Assembly (NCBI GenBank): GCA_051530055.1
Contig: JBMGUZ010000018.1
Location: 1 to 43,856 of the forward strand
Direction: 5' to 3'
Length of the DNA: 43,856 nucleotides
DNA from: Neoechinorhynchus agilis
Taxonomy: Eukaryota > Acanthocephala
The translations under genes and the position numbers were made by a program. Of this stretch, positions 1-11,060 are shown piece after piece (the first letter of the stretch is position 1; the number at the start of each line of letters is the position of its first letter). A model generated the notes under the pieces. It was given only the letters and a program-made list of their open reading frames with translations. It ran no database searches and was not told the DNA's origin.

Positions 1-491
1 GTTGACTACGTTTCCTGGGTTGTTCTTAAGCAGCCAAGAGAGCACGGATGTGCCACTCGCAAGTGCTATTGCTACATCCTCTACTCGTGGTACGTAGCCC
101 CAGGTTCTGCTCACAGGCTTGCGGCCTTGCCGCTTCATCCAAGCCCTGTATTCGGCCACATCTAGTGCCGGAGTGTGATCCAGGGCCTCAGATGCTCCGT
201 CCAGTGCTCGGACCGCTTGTTCCTGCAGCAATCTCGTTTGGGTGTTCGGCGCTGTCCATCTGATTCTTCTTAGGCAACGGGACATTGCGCGTGCTGCTTT
301 CGCTCTATCGTCCATGTCGATCCTTCTTAGCTGTTCCAGCCAACCGGCGTTGAAGAAGGTGGTTTGAAGACGCACAAAGAGGTACCAACTGTCTGCTTCT
401 GCAGGTATTCCACTCACTCCTCTTAAAGCCGTAGTAATGCTCTGCAATATAGTCGTAAATGTCCTCAAAAGACGTTAGGTTCGATGGCATC
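1..491 (-). pseudogene. Virus-like gene relic, 5' portion (copy of the 21957-23580 relic)
   Basis: On the minus strand this reads as the beginning of the same protein-coding relic seen complete in extent at 21957-23580. The window edge removes the rest. The sequence is essentially identical to 23085-23575, so both copies come from one integration that was later duplicated with block D1. I treat it as a broken fossil. The family is not certain; see the entry at 21957. Confidence 0.6.
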
Positions 492-998
492 TTATCCCCT
501 CAGTTAAATCATCATCGTCGTCATATCGGCCTTTTAACCGTATAACGCCGCGTGCGGAGCTCTTGCGAGGCAGGTAGTCGCTTTTGAAATTGTTAAGGTT
601 TCGCCATGTGAATCGCCTTGTTCCCCGCTCATTGTTGTCGAACTCTTTCATTCTCTTATTTTGCCTGAATTTGGTTTCAATTTTTTATGAACTTTCGATG
701 TCGCCGTATCTTCGTTTTCGATTTTCGATATTGGATTCACTTCTTTTTCATTCGAACCTGGAATAATGAAATTTTTCTTGTTGTTCCCATTGATGACTTC
801 ATCGACGATTTGGTTCCATCCTTCCAAGTGTTTTTAATTTTATGATTGCATGATACGTTCAGTTTTTAATTTTATGATTGCATGATACGTTCAAATCAGT
901 TTCTTTATTGTTGTTTCTGATGTCCACTTTCTGAGTTAGCCATTGATTTTGATTTGTTTTACGTTCCTTCGGATTACAAATTTTGGTTGTAATGTCCT

Positions 999-2119
999 TT
1001 AACCCTTTGCACTCGATTAAAATTTTAAGGTCGTTGACCCCAGATCGGAATATATTTTGAAATTTATACCGGGGAAAAGCATAAAACCAGTTTTACGTCA
1101 AATATTGAAAGAAAGTGTAATTTTCTCAATCAACAAACAAATATATTCAAATGTACCTTTCAATAGACACCACCATAGTAATCTTATTTATATTTGCTCA
1201 TTGTGTGATACTTCTTGAAACATTCTCCAGGATGTAAACCAAGCTGCCGGGAGCAAGTTTCACAGTAATACACTGTCTTGCGCCTGCCCCCTGGAGTCTT
1301 TCTGTCACTACAAAAACTGCAGTCTTTTGTCTTCTTGTTTTCAAATAAGGAAATGAAGTGTTTCTGATTGTTGAGTCGCTCTTGTGCATCCGATGTCGAC
1401 GGACGACCACGACGGCGTGTAGGCCGAGTTGCTCGCTGTTCATGAACCAGGTGAAGTATGACATCTTTGCGATACTCAATATGATCCATTTGATTGTCCG
1501 GGTGTGTTTGGATGAAAATAATAAAACTGTTTACAACTGCAACTTCCAATAACCAGTAAAATGTCTTCTTCCACCATTTCAATGATTTCCTTGGTCCACC
1601 GCACTCATATGTTTTGTGTATTCGACAATAGCAGTAGGTTTTTGGCTGATATCTTCCACCTGCCTAGATTTGTTCGTTCTCTGCACAGTCTCTACAGCTG
1701 CATTGTAATATGTGCTAAGCATGAATATTATTCGCTTGTCTTGCCATTCGTTGTTGTTGTAGTTCCAAGCACGAACTTCAAACTTCTTCATCTTGAGTGT
1801 CTGTTTCACATCGCGTGGTAAACCTTGTCGATTGCGCATCACTGTACCGGTTGTGTGAATATTTGCTTTCAGTAACTCTTGTGCCAAACAATGACCTGTA
1901 TAATAACGGTCCGTGAATATGTGATACCCGTCACCGTTGACTGCGCAGTGAATGGCAAGTCTGGTCTTGGAAGACTATTTGTTGTTATAGATCCATAGTA
2001 AGGTTCAAAGGCGCAGCCCGTCTTGCAATCTGCGAGTGAAAAAACTCGAAGACCCCATTTGTGGGGTTTTTGAGGATTATACATTTTGAACTGCGTCCTT
2101 CCTTTGAAACTTATTGTAC
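999..2119 (-). mobile_element. piggyBac transposon, 5'-truncated
   Basis: The left end is typical of piggyBac: TTAA at 999-1002 followed by a terminal repeat starting CCCTTTGCACTCG. Minus-strand coding runs from about 2118 to the stop at 1184 and matches the transposase C-terminal half: SFKGRTQ and PHKWGLRVF at 2060-2118, FTDRYYTG with the second catalytic Asp near 1900, AVDQ with the third near 1590, KWWKKTFYW near 1560, and a C-terminal Cys/His zinc finger (CSFC, CETC, HPGEC) at 1190-1320. The reading frame changes near 1880 and near 1580, where a few codons also seem lost, so the element is dead. The right end stops inside the gene, so the first catalytic Asp, the N-terminus and the other inverted repeat are missing. 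The D1 copy at 24055 lacks the insertion. Confidence 0.93.
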
Positions 2120-2868
2120 TTTCAAAGTGTCCACCAGTCGTAATCCGTTTAATGAAATTTTGGTAATTCCCCAATTTTTTAACGTACGTCAGCTGATCAT
2201 TGTGATCGATATGAAGAATCGATTTGATCTTAACATTTTTAGATTGATTTATCTTTTACGGATCGCTTTACGTAGGCCATTGATTGTGATTGATTTTACG
2301 TTCCTTCGGATTACAAATTGTAGTTGTGATGTTCTTTAAAAGTCTCCCCCAGTCATAATCCCTTCTAATCTCTCGCTTTCCTAAGCGATCTTCTTATGTT
2401 CATGGATGTTAATTTGAAAACGCGTTCATTTGCTCAATGCAAAATACTTGTGGTGAAACGACCAACATTATCTTATTTCACGTTTGTTTGCCTTCTGACG
2501 ATTTATCCAAATATTATCCGATTTTGCGCCCACATTCTCTTCCTGTTAAGTTGCCCCATGAACGCTGGCGATAGTTAAGAAGATTGCAAATTTCGAAAGG
2601 GATCAGGGTCGAGTAGACCAAACAAACGATTTTCTCCCCCGGAAGTTTTTAAAATGCTAAAATCTTTATTAGAACATTGCGTTTTTTCCAAAGTTGCAAA
2701 TAAAATATATCCTAAAATGATAACAACTAGAAAAACTGTCTGACCAATCGGTCAACAGATTTGCATTCACTTAATTGAGATCATTTCATTGAAATTCTTC
2801 GGACGTTTCCTAGTTCAGCTTTTGCTCGAATTCTTATCGCTAAAAGCAATTTAGAAACTATTTTATTT

Positions 2869-2994
2869 TCAATAACATTTGAAGAATGTGCTTCCAGCAA
2901 CTATCGCACACAGGAGCATTATAAATATCGCTGTCCACATTATATTCAAAATACAACGATCGCCATCTGAATCGCATTCTTGTTCCCCGCTCAT
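2869..2994 (-). CDS. Small putative membrane protein, D1 copy 1
   Basis: This 41-codon ORF starts with an ATG at 2994 and ends with TGA at 2869. It begins MSGEQECDSDGD, an acidic head, followed by a hydrophobic segment of about 20 residues (from IMWTAIF to CAIVA) that could span a membrane, and a short Cys-containing tail. The D1 copy at 24776-24901 has the same length and frame with only a few amino-acid changes. No known family is recognised. A related ATGAGCGGGG start occurs near 637 but runs into the virus-like relic. It may be a real small gene, an exon of a larger one, or chance. Confidence 0.3.
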   Translation of the reverse strand: MSGEQECDSDGDRCILNIMWTAIFIMLLCAIVAGSTFFKCY

Positions 2995-3103
2995 TTTCCC
3001 TGAATTCGATTTTTCAATTTTTTATGAACTTGCGATGTCGCCAGTTGTGGTAGCCATATACGAACAACTAGTTTGTTATTCGAAGTCTGCCTTCCAACTA
3101 GCA

Positions 3104-3508
3104 CATATCGAAGCCTGGAGACAAACAGCAAAATGACGACGAATCCGATGAGATGAGCAGTCGACCTCCAATGATGGGCGAAAGTTCTCAACCGTCCGAA
3201 AGAAGCCTGCGCCTTGTAACGCAAAGGAGAGTTGTGCAGTAGTCGTAGCAACGTCGCCTACACGCTGGGGCTTTCTATCTGGCACGATTGTCGTACGACC
3301 CTGAAGCACAGTTAATCGCTTGATGCCAAAATCATGCGTGACAAACGATAAGCACTCCACGTGACTTGTGTGCGAGGTGATAACACCTCGGCGACTCGAA
3401 AACACACATTTTATCCAAATTTGCTTACGAAGCGAAAGATTAAAGAACAAACCCACAGTGCGATATGGAGCAGTAATCGTGAAGAGGAAGTTACATTGAA
3501 AGAGACGT
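3104..3508. other. Unassigned stretch between D1 and the RTE-type fragment
   Basis: I see no convincing gene here. Both strands have open stretches but nothing recognisable. One detail stands out: 32 bases at 3397-3428 are identical to 42156-42187, the outer edge of the 336-bp satellite array at the other end of the window. Confidence 0.4.
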
Positions 3509-3830
3509 TTGACGCTTAAACGCCCTCGTTTGTCCATTGTAGTGAATGGAGCAGAGCTCGTGGGACAGTGTACGGTTCGTTCGAAGAGCACCGGCAGCTT
3601 CAAATACCTCGGCTCATTCATTTCAGTTGAAAGCGATTTACAATACGAACTGTCATCAAGAATAAGCGTTGCCTGGACTAAATGGCGATCGACAGCCGGT
3701 GTCCTTTCCGAGCGATCGACAGCCGGTGTCCTTTGTGATCGCAGAATAGAAGATGGCCTAAAGTTGAAGGTCTACAGGACAGTTATCCGACCTGTAGCAA
3801 TGCATGGCGCTTAATGCCGGCCGGGTCACG
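3509..3830 (+). mobile_element. RTE-type LINE reverse transcriptase fragment
   Basis: The plus-strand translation contains FKYLGSFIS, a run like WTKWRS..GVLCDRRI, and LKLKVYRTVIRPVAMHGA. This is the characteristic distal part of the reverse transcriptase of RTE-like LINEs, just before the usual Cys-Trp. The catalytic core is absent, so only a scrap remains. A short tandem duplication at 3690-3735 repeats the STAGVL segment in frame. A stop follows directly after the HGA residues. Confidence 0.75.
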
Positions 3831-3997
3831 AGTGTGATGAAAGAAGGTCAAGGAAGAGGTGACCGATGAGGAGTACCACGATATAAGGATGTCCGAAGAG
3901 CGACAACAGGAGAAGGTTGATTTGTCAATCACGTTGGATAAATCAAAATCTCTAGCAGAAGCACCGAAGCCCAGCAGAAGCGAAGGATTAAAGAAAA

Positions 3998-4692
3998 CGT
4001 TCTCAAATCGCATTTGTTCAATTCCTCAGTCATAAACGTGAAAGATCATCAAATTTGCAAACGTCAACAAATGATGGAAACAATGTATGAGTAATCACTG
4101 TTGTTTCTCCAAAAATTGAAAAACGAATAACTCAAGAACTATTGCAGCTATCGTAAATCCGAAAACAAATTTTGAATTAGCGCGTCAAGAATTACTAAAC
4201 GGACAAAATTGTATATGGCTAGCTTACGTAATAACGTGGCAAATTGCATTTGTTCAATTCCTCAAAAGTCATAAACGTGAACGATCATAAAATTTGCAAA
4301 TGCCAACGAAGGATGGAAACAATGCATCAATAATCACGGTTGTTTCTCCCAAAATTGAAAAACAAATAACTCAAGAACTATTGCAGCTATCGCAAATCCG
4401 AAAATAGATTTGGAATAAGCGCGCCGGCAAGTACAAAACGGACAATATTATATGGCTCGCTAACGTTATAACTTTCTCAAATCGTATTTGTTCAATTCCT
4501 CAAAAGTCATAAACGTGAAAAAAATCATCAAATTTGCAAACGTCAACAAAGGATGGAAACAATGCATAAATAATCACGGTTGTTTCTCCAAAAATTGAAA
4601 AACGAATAAGTCAAGAATTATTGCAGCTATCGCCAAATCCGAAAATGGATTTTGAATTAGCGCATCGGGAATTACTAAACGGACAAAAAGTG
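3998..4692. repeat. ~240-bp tandem repeat, array 1 (about 3 units)
   Basis: The phrase AACTCAAGAACTATTGCAG recurs with small changes at about 4130, 4370 and 4609, giving a period close to 240 bp. Each unit also contains GTTCAATTCCTCA and a segment beginning ATTTGCAAA. The same family forms a second array at 42660-43475. The units are imperfect, so this is an older satellite. Weak open frames across the units look incidental. Confidence 0.9.
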
Positions 4693-4904
4693 CGAATAAA
4701 GGTGAAATTACCAAGGATACTAAATCGTTCTCTATATTGGGAAACACATTATTGATAAACAAAATGAACGACAAGCAAGGGAAATTCGGTGGTGGCATTT
4801 TTTTCCGCCAACGGAGTGGTTATAACAATAATGGCGAACCTGAGCTGTCTCATCAGCCTTACTTTGATCTCAAGGAAACTTCTTAGCTATTTGCAATTCG
4901 ATTG

Positions 4905-5308
4905 CTAGGTCAGAGCCCGGTTTATCGTTCTGTTCCCGAACGCCCCAGATACTTGTTCCACCATATTTCTTTGGAAACTTTGCCGACATTTCTGGGAATA
5001 GTCGGAGCAGAGATATTTTGCCCCATGGATCCATGTTGAAATTGCGTTTAAATTTGAACAGACAGAAAAGATTTTCGCTGCGATTAGCCGTCTGGACCAG
5101 CCAAAAGAGTGGAGATGTACGTCGAAAAGAAAACGCTCACACCACTTCCAGCCAGCGAATTGAGAGCCCCCGCAACCAACCATCCCGACGAACGAAAATT
5201 GCCGGAAATGACGATTTGGAATTGATAACAGTGAGGCCGATCGTCGGGAAATGCGCCACTCGGCCTTTTCCGTTAGTTCTCAGGAATCTCCAAGCGCCTC
5301 AAGCTCCT
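4905..5308 (-). pseudogene. Virus-like fossil V1, downstream part
   Basis: Read on the minus strand, the start of this piece resembles V2 at 27930-28000: both encode a Leu/Glu-rich stretch ending in EKAEWR(I/V)S. In V2 that stretch is continuous with sequence whose V1 counterpart lies at 9766 and beyond. This piece is therefore the downstream part of fossil V1, separated from its upstream part by the LINE at 5309-9765. It is broken, and the similarity fades towards 4905. The virus family is discussed under V2. Confidence 0.55.
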
Positions 5309-5485
5309 TTTTTTTTAAAAAATGCCACAGATTTATTTCAGGTGTCTTTTATCAACTTTTCTTTACATTCACCACCTCCCACCAAATTCCAGCTTTTGTC
5401 CTTCCTCGACCGTCGCCATCACGCTGGCAGCATTGCCCCGTTGTACTGCCAGCGAGATATTTTGTCGAAGAAATAAGCCTGCTCT

Positions 5486-8400
5486 TCAGTCTCCGGTTGC
5501 CTCTCTCAATTTCTTCGAGAGATCCTTGAGCAGAGAGAGTGCCGAGCTGCCGAGCGCTCCATACGTCTCTACCCCTAAGGGGACAAAATAGTGAGCCCTC
5601 GATAGCTGCATATATTTTCGTACCTTCCTCCCTTCCGCTGCACTGGCGGCACCACCGGCGATTTCGAGGGAGTAGGGGATGTTGCTGGCTGCGAGGGTGT
5701 CCACACACGTGGCGTCCCAGAGAAGGCATTTGTCCTCCCGCCACGGGAAGACCGAAATTCCATCGGGCCTACGGCCGTCTAGTCTGCAGAGGTGGGCGGG
5801 TTCCAGGATGTTCGGGAAGTTCGCCGTTCTCAACGCCCGAGAAATTACGTTATTGATTTCAGAATGGCGTGAAAACCTTCCTGCTGACCTTCTGCAGACG
5901 AGACCGTGTCGCCCGAAAGCATCAACCAAAGACCCACATCGACAGCGATGGGGCGTGCATATCGGGAGACCAAGTCTTAAGGATACTGCGATCCTCGTTA
6001 CCTCGTCAGTAAGAAGAGTTCCCACAGATGCCAGAGGAACAGCCTCCAACCACGCCCCAGATTCTCGTGTTGAAACTGCCAACAGTCTAGCTCGGACGAC
6101 CCCATCGCGAGAACCTGAAAGAAGAGAGCTGTGAGCTCTCGCGACAAGAGGTCCGTCCCAGATCGACTGTCTGAGGCCATTCACGGGAACTTGGTTAGCG
6201 CCTGTCTGCTGGCACCATTCCTCAACCGCCACCACGAAATCCCGGTCAAGACAAAACTTTTCTTTCAAAATGTTCTTCGAGACTGGTAGGCTCCCCTCAA
6301 ACGATCCAAGAAAGGCCGGCAATGCAAGGTCGACTAGTGCCCGAATTCCCAATCCCCCAGATGACACAGGCAAAGAAGCTTGTCGCCACGCCTCATCTGA
6401 GAGCTGGACATTTAAAATACGCTCGAGGCAAGCCCTCACCTTATTGTCCAGCTTTGCCAATCCTTCTTCGTGTTTGAAAAATGTTGCTGTGCGAACCTTG
6501 TACAATAATTTGGGGATGAAGAGCGCGTTCTTTATGAGAAACAAGGCTTCATGAGCCGAGAGAGCGCACACCCTATCGCACAGCAACGAAAGTTTCGGTA
6601 TGATATGGCCGATCTCATCTTCCACATTTGAATCGAAGACACAACTGCCCAAGAGGCTGAGTTGTTCCCGAGTCACGAGTTTCAGACCTGGAGCTACGGC
6701 CTCGAACCCAGCCATTAGTTCTTTGACTTTAGCGGCGTCTCCAATATTCAGTACAAGGAGCTCACATTTTCCAGCATTAAGCTCAATGCCCATCTTCGAG
6801 GTCTCCCTAATCAGCGTCTCCAAATCGCGCAGTACAACGGAGGGATCACCTCCGAGCGTAGCGTCATCCAAGTACCAAGCGTTGAAGCTGGAATGGAGAG
6901 AATGCGCTATTGGATTTACTGTTAGGGAGAATGCGATTGGACCGAGAGGATCTCCTTGCTGTACTCCTCTTTCGGACCAAATGAGGTGGTCTTCGAAAAG
7001 CAAAGGAATCGCCGTCCCGTAGGCATTGAGAAAATACTGGAAGGCTTCTGGTGCGTGATCCCTAATTGCGCGGAACATGGTTTCTCTATTGAGAGAGTTA
7101 AAGGCGTTCCGAAAATCACACTTAAGAATCACGCACGGCGCTGAGCTACTCGTAGCAAAGTTTCGGAGCGAGTGGACGATAGCTTCCGCCCCGCAGGATG
7201 TGCAGCAGCCCAGTTGGATTGGACGAAGTTGCTGCCCGGTTTTCTCTGTAATACGTTTGCAGAGAATTTTTCCTGCAAGTCGGCGTATCGTCGAAGATAC
7301 GGCGATGGGACGAATCCCACCTTCTTTTTTTGTGAGAGCACATAATGATGCTCCGAAAAATAGGTCTTTTGCAACGGGGTTCAGCTCCTCTCCAGTCAGG
7401 CGGTCGACTATTCGAGAAAGCGCACTTTCTAGAGAGAGCTGCTTCACCAGTTGAAAAGGACATCATGTCCTTTAAGTGCTGAGGCCTTAGTCCGTCAAGC
7501 CCGTGACCCGAACCATTTGCAAAAGTTGAGATGGCCTTTTTCATTTCTGAAATTTGAGTGGGCGTCCTGTCCTGAATGGGAGGAGATGGAATTTCAAAGC
7601 TTCCGCTAGTACATGGGTGCTTCGACCGGAGTATTTGTAGCGTCTCGCTGTCTCCTTTTGCGAAACTGTCGGAGGATGACAATAACCGAACAGCCCCCCG
7701 AACATCCCCGTCCGCAAGCTTCGAAGAGACACGCTCAGTCAGTGATCGCTTTGAAAAACGGCAGCGATACTCTTCCTTCGTGCGTCCCTTAGAAACCTCG
7801 CGGAGATTCCTTTCAAAATTTTTAAATATTTGTTCAAAGGAATCTAACCTTTCCTTGATTGTTGATGTCAAAGACACCCCAGAATTACCGCTGGTGCAGA
7901 GGACTAAGCGCGGGAAAGCGAAGAGCCGTGTCCATGAAGGCGCACAGTTCGTTTGCAGGCAATCATTGAGCAATCCCGTAAATGCTTTGGCGACCAGATA
8001 TCGCGCGCCTTTGGGGATCCGTTTCAGGACGTTCCTGGGCAGAAACCGCACGATATCAGGTATCGAAATAGAATCAGTGGTGATCTGAGGGGTCTCAGGC
8101 ACGAACGGTTCGGTTAATTGTGGTGGAGAACCAGACCCACTACAGCGGAGATCTCGGGGACCATGGACAAACAAAACCCCCATATTTGTTAATTTAAAAA
8201 AACTTACCGCAAACCGGACACAAACCAGTAGAGACGCGTGGGAGCCCGGCAGCGTTGGTCTTCTCAGATTGCACGTGATCGATAAGTAGCTCGTTCAAAT
8301 TATCTGCGTCACCAGCGTCGATTGTAGGCGATTTGAACACATTGTGATGTAGTTTGGAATTTCTGCAAAACCTATCCGATGCTGAGATCGTCCTGAGCCT

Positions 8401-8533
8401 TCTTGGAGGTATAGTGCTGGGAGGTGAATCTAATCCGTCGCTAGATAAATCGTCTGACTGCTTGGCTTTGAGCGGTGACTTCGGGGTAGTCGCTAATTCG
8501 TCACCTTGCGTGGGCCGTCCCCGAGCGAAGCGA
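5486..8533 (-). pseudogene. LINE protein: C2HC finger, reverse transcriptase, restriction-like endonuclease
   Basis: The coding region reads from 8533 down to the stop at 5486. An N-terminal CPVC motif followed by His and Cys (8140-8220) forms a C2HC finger if the A7 run at 8196-8202 has changed length by one base. The next block (8183-7450) ends in GLDGLRPQHLKDM, and a frame change near 7447 leads into a 653-codon open stretch. Counted from its first codon, that stretch has RT block A with Asp111 (CDFRNAF), GVQQGDPLGP at 161-170 and YLDD at 192-195. Near the C-terminus lie a Cys/His cluster (C502, C504, H514, C518), RH at 527-528, RPD at 560-562 and WDAT at 577-580. The latter resembles the restriction-like endonuclease of R2/NeSL-type single-ORF LINEs. 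With only two apparent frame changes the copy looks fairly young. Confidence 0.85.
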
Positions 8534-9762
8534 GGGGACGGCGGTGGTGGCATCGTTGACGGCGGTGGTGGCATCGTTGACGGCGGTGGTGGCATCGTTG
8601 ACGGCGGTGGTGGCATCGTTGACGGCGGTGGTGGCATCGTTGACGGCGGTGGTGGTATCGTTGACGGCGGTGGTGGTGGCATCGTTGACGGCGGTGGTGG
8701 CATCGTTGACGGCGGTGGTGGCATCGTTGACGGCGGTGGTGGCATCGTTGACGGCGGTGGTGGCATCGTTGACGGCGGTGGTGGCATCGTTGACGGCGGT
8801 GGTGGCATCGTTGACGGCGGTGGTGGCATCGTTGACGGCGGTGGTGGCATCGTTGACGGCGGTGGTGGCATCGTTGACGGCGGTGGTGGCATCGTTGACG
8901 GCGGTGGTGGCATCGTTGACGGCGGTGGTGGCATCGTTGACGGCGGTGGTGGCATCGTTGACGGCAGTGGTGGCATCGTTGACGGCAGTGGTGGCATCGT
9001 TGACGGCGGTGGTGGCATCGTTGACGGCGGTGGTGGCATCGTTGACGGCGGTGGTGGCATCGTTGACGGCGGTGGTGGCATCGTTGACGGCGGTGGTGGC
9101 ATCGTTGACGGCGGTGGTGGCATCGTTGACGGCGGTGGTGGCATCGTTGACGGCGGTGGTGGCATCGTTGACGGCGGTGGTGGCATCGTTGACGGCGGTG
9201 GTGGCATCGTTGACGGCGGTGGTGGCATCGTTGACGGCGGTGGTGGCCTCGTGGACGGCGGTGGTGGCATCGTTGACGGCGGTGGTGGCATCGTTGACGG
9301 CGGTGGTGGCATCGTTGACGGCGGTGGTGGCATCGTTGACGGCGGTGGTGGCATCGTTGACGGCGGTGGTGGCATCGTGGCGGCGGCATCGTTGACGGCG
9401 GCGGTGGCATCGTTGACCGGCGGTGGCATCGTTGACGGCGGCGGTGGCACCGTTGACGGCGGCGGTGGCATCGTTGACGGCGGTGGTGGCATCGTTGACG
9501 GCGGTGGTGGCATCGTTGACGACGGCGGTGGTGGCATCGTTGACGGCGGTGGTGGCATCGTTGACGGCGGAGGTGGCATCGTTGACGGCGGTGGTGGCAT
9601 CGTTGACGGCGGTGGTGGCATCGTTGACGGCGGTGGTGGCATCGTTGACGGCGGTGGTGGCATCGTTGACGGCGGTGGTGGCATCGTTGACGGCGGTGGT
9701 GGCATCGTTGACGGCGGTGGTGGCATCGTTGACGGCGGTGGTGGCATCGTTGACGGCGGTGG
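8534..9762. repeat. 21-bp G-rich minisatellite inside the LINE ORF (~58 units)
   Basis: The unit GGCGGTGGTGGCATCGTTGAC repeats about 58 times with few variants (GGCAGT at two units near 8965-8990, a GTGGACG unit near 9250, and irregular units at 9376-9480 and 9520). Since 21 is divisible by three and the unit has no stop, almost every frame on both strands is open. In the LINE frame it encodes PPPPSTM repeats, a proline-rich linker ahead of the zinc finger. The plus strand has four GG tracts with one-base loops per unit, a two-tetrad G-quadruplex pattern. Confidence 0.97.
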
Positions 9763-9765
9763 TAC

Positions 9766-11060
9766 CTTTGATTACGAGATTGTAAATCTCGCGCCAATGC
9801 CTCAACATAGACGGGTTATGTCCGTGGGCAAAACACAACCCCAACAGTCTTTGAATTTCCAATCTCCTGACTCCTATCATTCACCATCACGCCACTGACG
9901 GGACCGTCCGGGTAGTGGATATTCTTGATCATCGCATCCATGTCCCGGGTAAAAGACCCATTCCTATCATTCGGCGTGAACGAATAGCGTTCAGAACCTG
10001 GAGGATCGCGATGCGCCCGAACCGAACCCGTCGCATTTGAATCAGCATTCATACTTCGCGAAATATAGACCGTAAAGGTTGTACCAAGGTCAACCGGACT
10101 GGCTGCTAGTGAGTCTATGTCTAAATCTTTCTGATATGAGCACAATAAAGGGGTGTCTTCCAAATGAACCATAGCACCTATCTCCTCTAAGACTTGTTCT
10201 ATTACTGCAAGCGTGGAAGATGTCTGAGAGAAGCACTGCAGTAGGTCGTTTAACGATTGTGGCGTCAAGCACTCTTTGCGTAGCCAGTGGTTTTGGAATA
10301 GTCGGTTCGCTGGCGGTAGTGGTGTATCTACCAACTCAACTGGCTTTTCAGATATGGAGGAAATCACTCTTTCACACTTTGACTCCCTCTACACAAATTG
10401 GCCATACAACCTTCTAATACACCGGCTAACGTTGATTGAATTTGTTGCATGCCCATACCTGATATGAACAATCGCTTTGGTGGTGGCAACACCACATTAT
10501 CTACACAATCACGCTTGATACACTCACACTCGGGGGCGGATTCAACCCCACGTTGCCTGGTATAGCCTCTATATCGAACAAATCGCTCATAAACACGTCG
10601 ATCCCAGACGCATCCTTGCTCCCTTCGGAGGGAGCCCAGAAGATGAAACCCGTACAGGCGGACCCATGTTCCGCTCAACGTCCGAAACTGACATGCTGCC
10701 AAGAGTGAATACGCGCGCACCCTCACTATTAACATACCTTCTTACAGTGGTTAAAGAACCGTGTTGTGGTGGAGCTGTGAAATTCGGATCTACCGCTTTC
10801 CCCTTATTGATGGATGTTCCTATTTGTTTAAAATGAAGATTTTCGTACTATGATCCGGTATTCTTGAGAACCTTGTCGCCTCCCACGGCTCCTAGAAGAC
10901 TCATTTTTATCAAGGTGCTGATATCCTCATCACCTATTTCCTTGATTGAATCTATTAGCTCTTCTCAACTTGTTCCAGTAAGAGCAGCGTCCGTATTTGC
11001 CATCTCTCTTTCAATCAGGTTTTCCCAAACATCTTTCGGTCAAGGGTTGGTTGCTCATTG
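9766..11060 (-). pseudogene. Virus-like fossil V1, upstream part
   Basis: The minus-strand translation at 9816-10367 aligns with V2 at 28200-28560. Shared landmarks are EE near 10190, PVDLGT(A/T)F, Y(V/I)SR and DRNGSFTRD. Closer to the LINE boundary, GLC(F/Y)(A/S)H and MLR are shared as well. I estimate roughly half the residues are identical, so V1 and V2 descend from related but distinct ancestors. Sequence from 10370 to about 11060 is less clear but reads in the same direction without recognisable host features. The fossil has several breaks and is interrupted on its downstream side by the LINE at 5309-9765. Confidence 0.6.

Larger units (their letters stand above)
1..3103. repeat. Duplicated block D1, copy 1 (cut by window start)
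   Basis: This stretch matches 23085-25037 almost base for base, apart from a piggyBac insertion at about 999-2119. The first ~830 bases are practically identical between the copies. The part after 2340 has noticeably more substitutions and a 27-bp length difference near 2720, so divergence is uneven along the block. The match ends at 3103/25037, where the flanks become unrelated. The block carries the start of a virus-like gene relic and a small membrane-protein ORF. Two related ~110-bp segments lie inside it (605-705 and 2966-3042), so it also has an older internal duplication. Confidence 0.93.
5309..9765 (-). mobile_element. LINE with N-terminal zinc finger, RT and C-terminal endonuclease-like domain
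   Basis: This is one non-LTR retrotransposon on the minus strand. Its 3' end is marked by a T-run at about 5309-5317 (an A-tail on the minus strand), followed upstream by a ~170-bp 3' UTR and the coding region from 5486. The 5' part is a proline-rich region made of 21-bp repeats that ends abruptly near 9765 against virus-like fossil V1. The flanks at 5308 and 9766 both belong to V1, so the LINE inserted into that fossil. Fragments of related LINEs lie at 12774-13071 and 31585-31770. Confidence 0.8.

Noticed and set aside
3076-3621. 181-codon minus-strand ORF
   Set aside because: It overlaps the RTE-type fragment on the opposite strand and part of D1, with no recognisable domain.
8534-9762. 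Several 280-514-codon open frames on both strands
   Set aside because: They are all readings of the same 21-bp repeat; only the frame continuous with the LINE finger makes sense as protein.
8534-9762. CRISPR-like regular repeats
   Set aside because: The units are directly adjacent with no unique spacers, and the DNA is eukaryotic.
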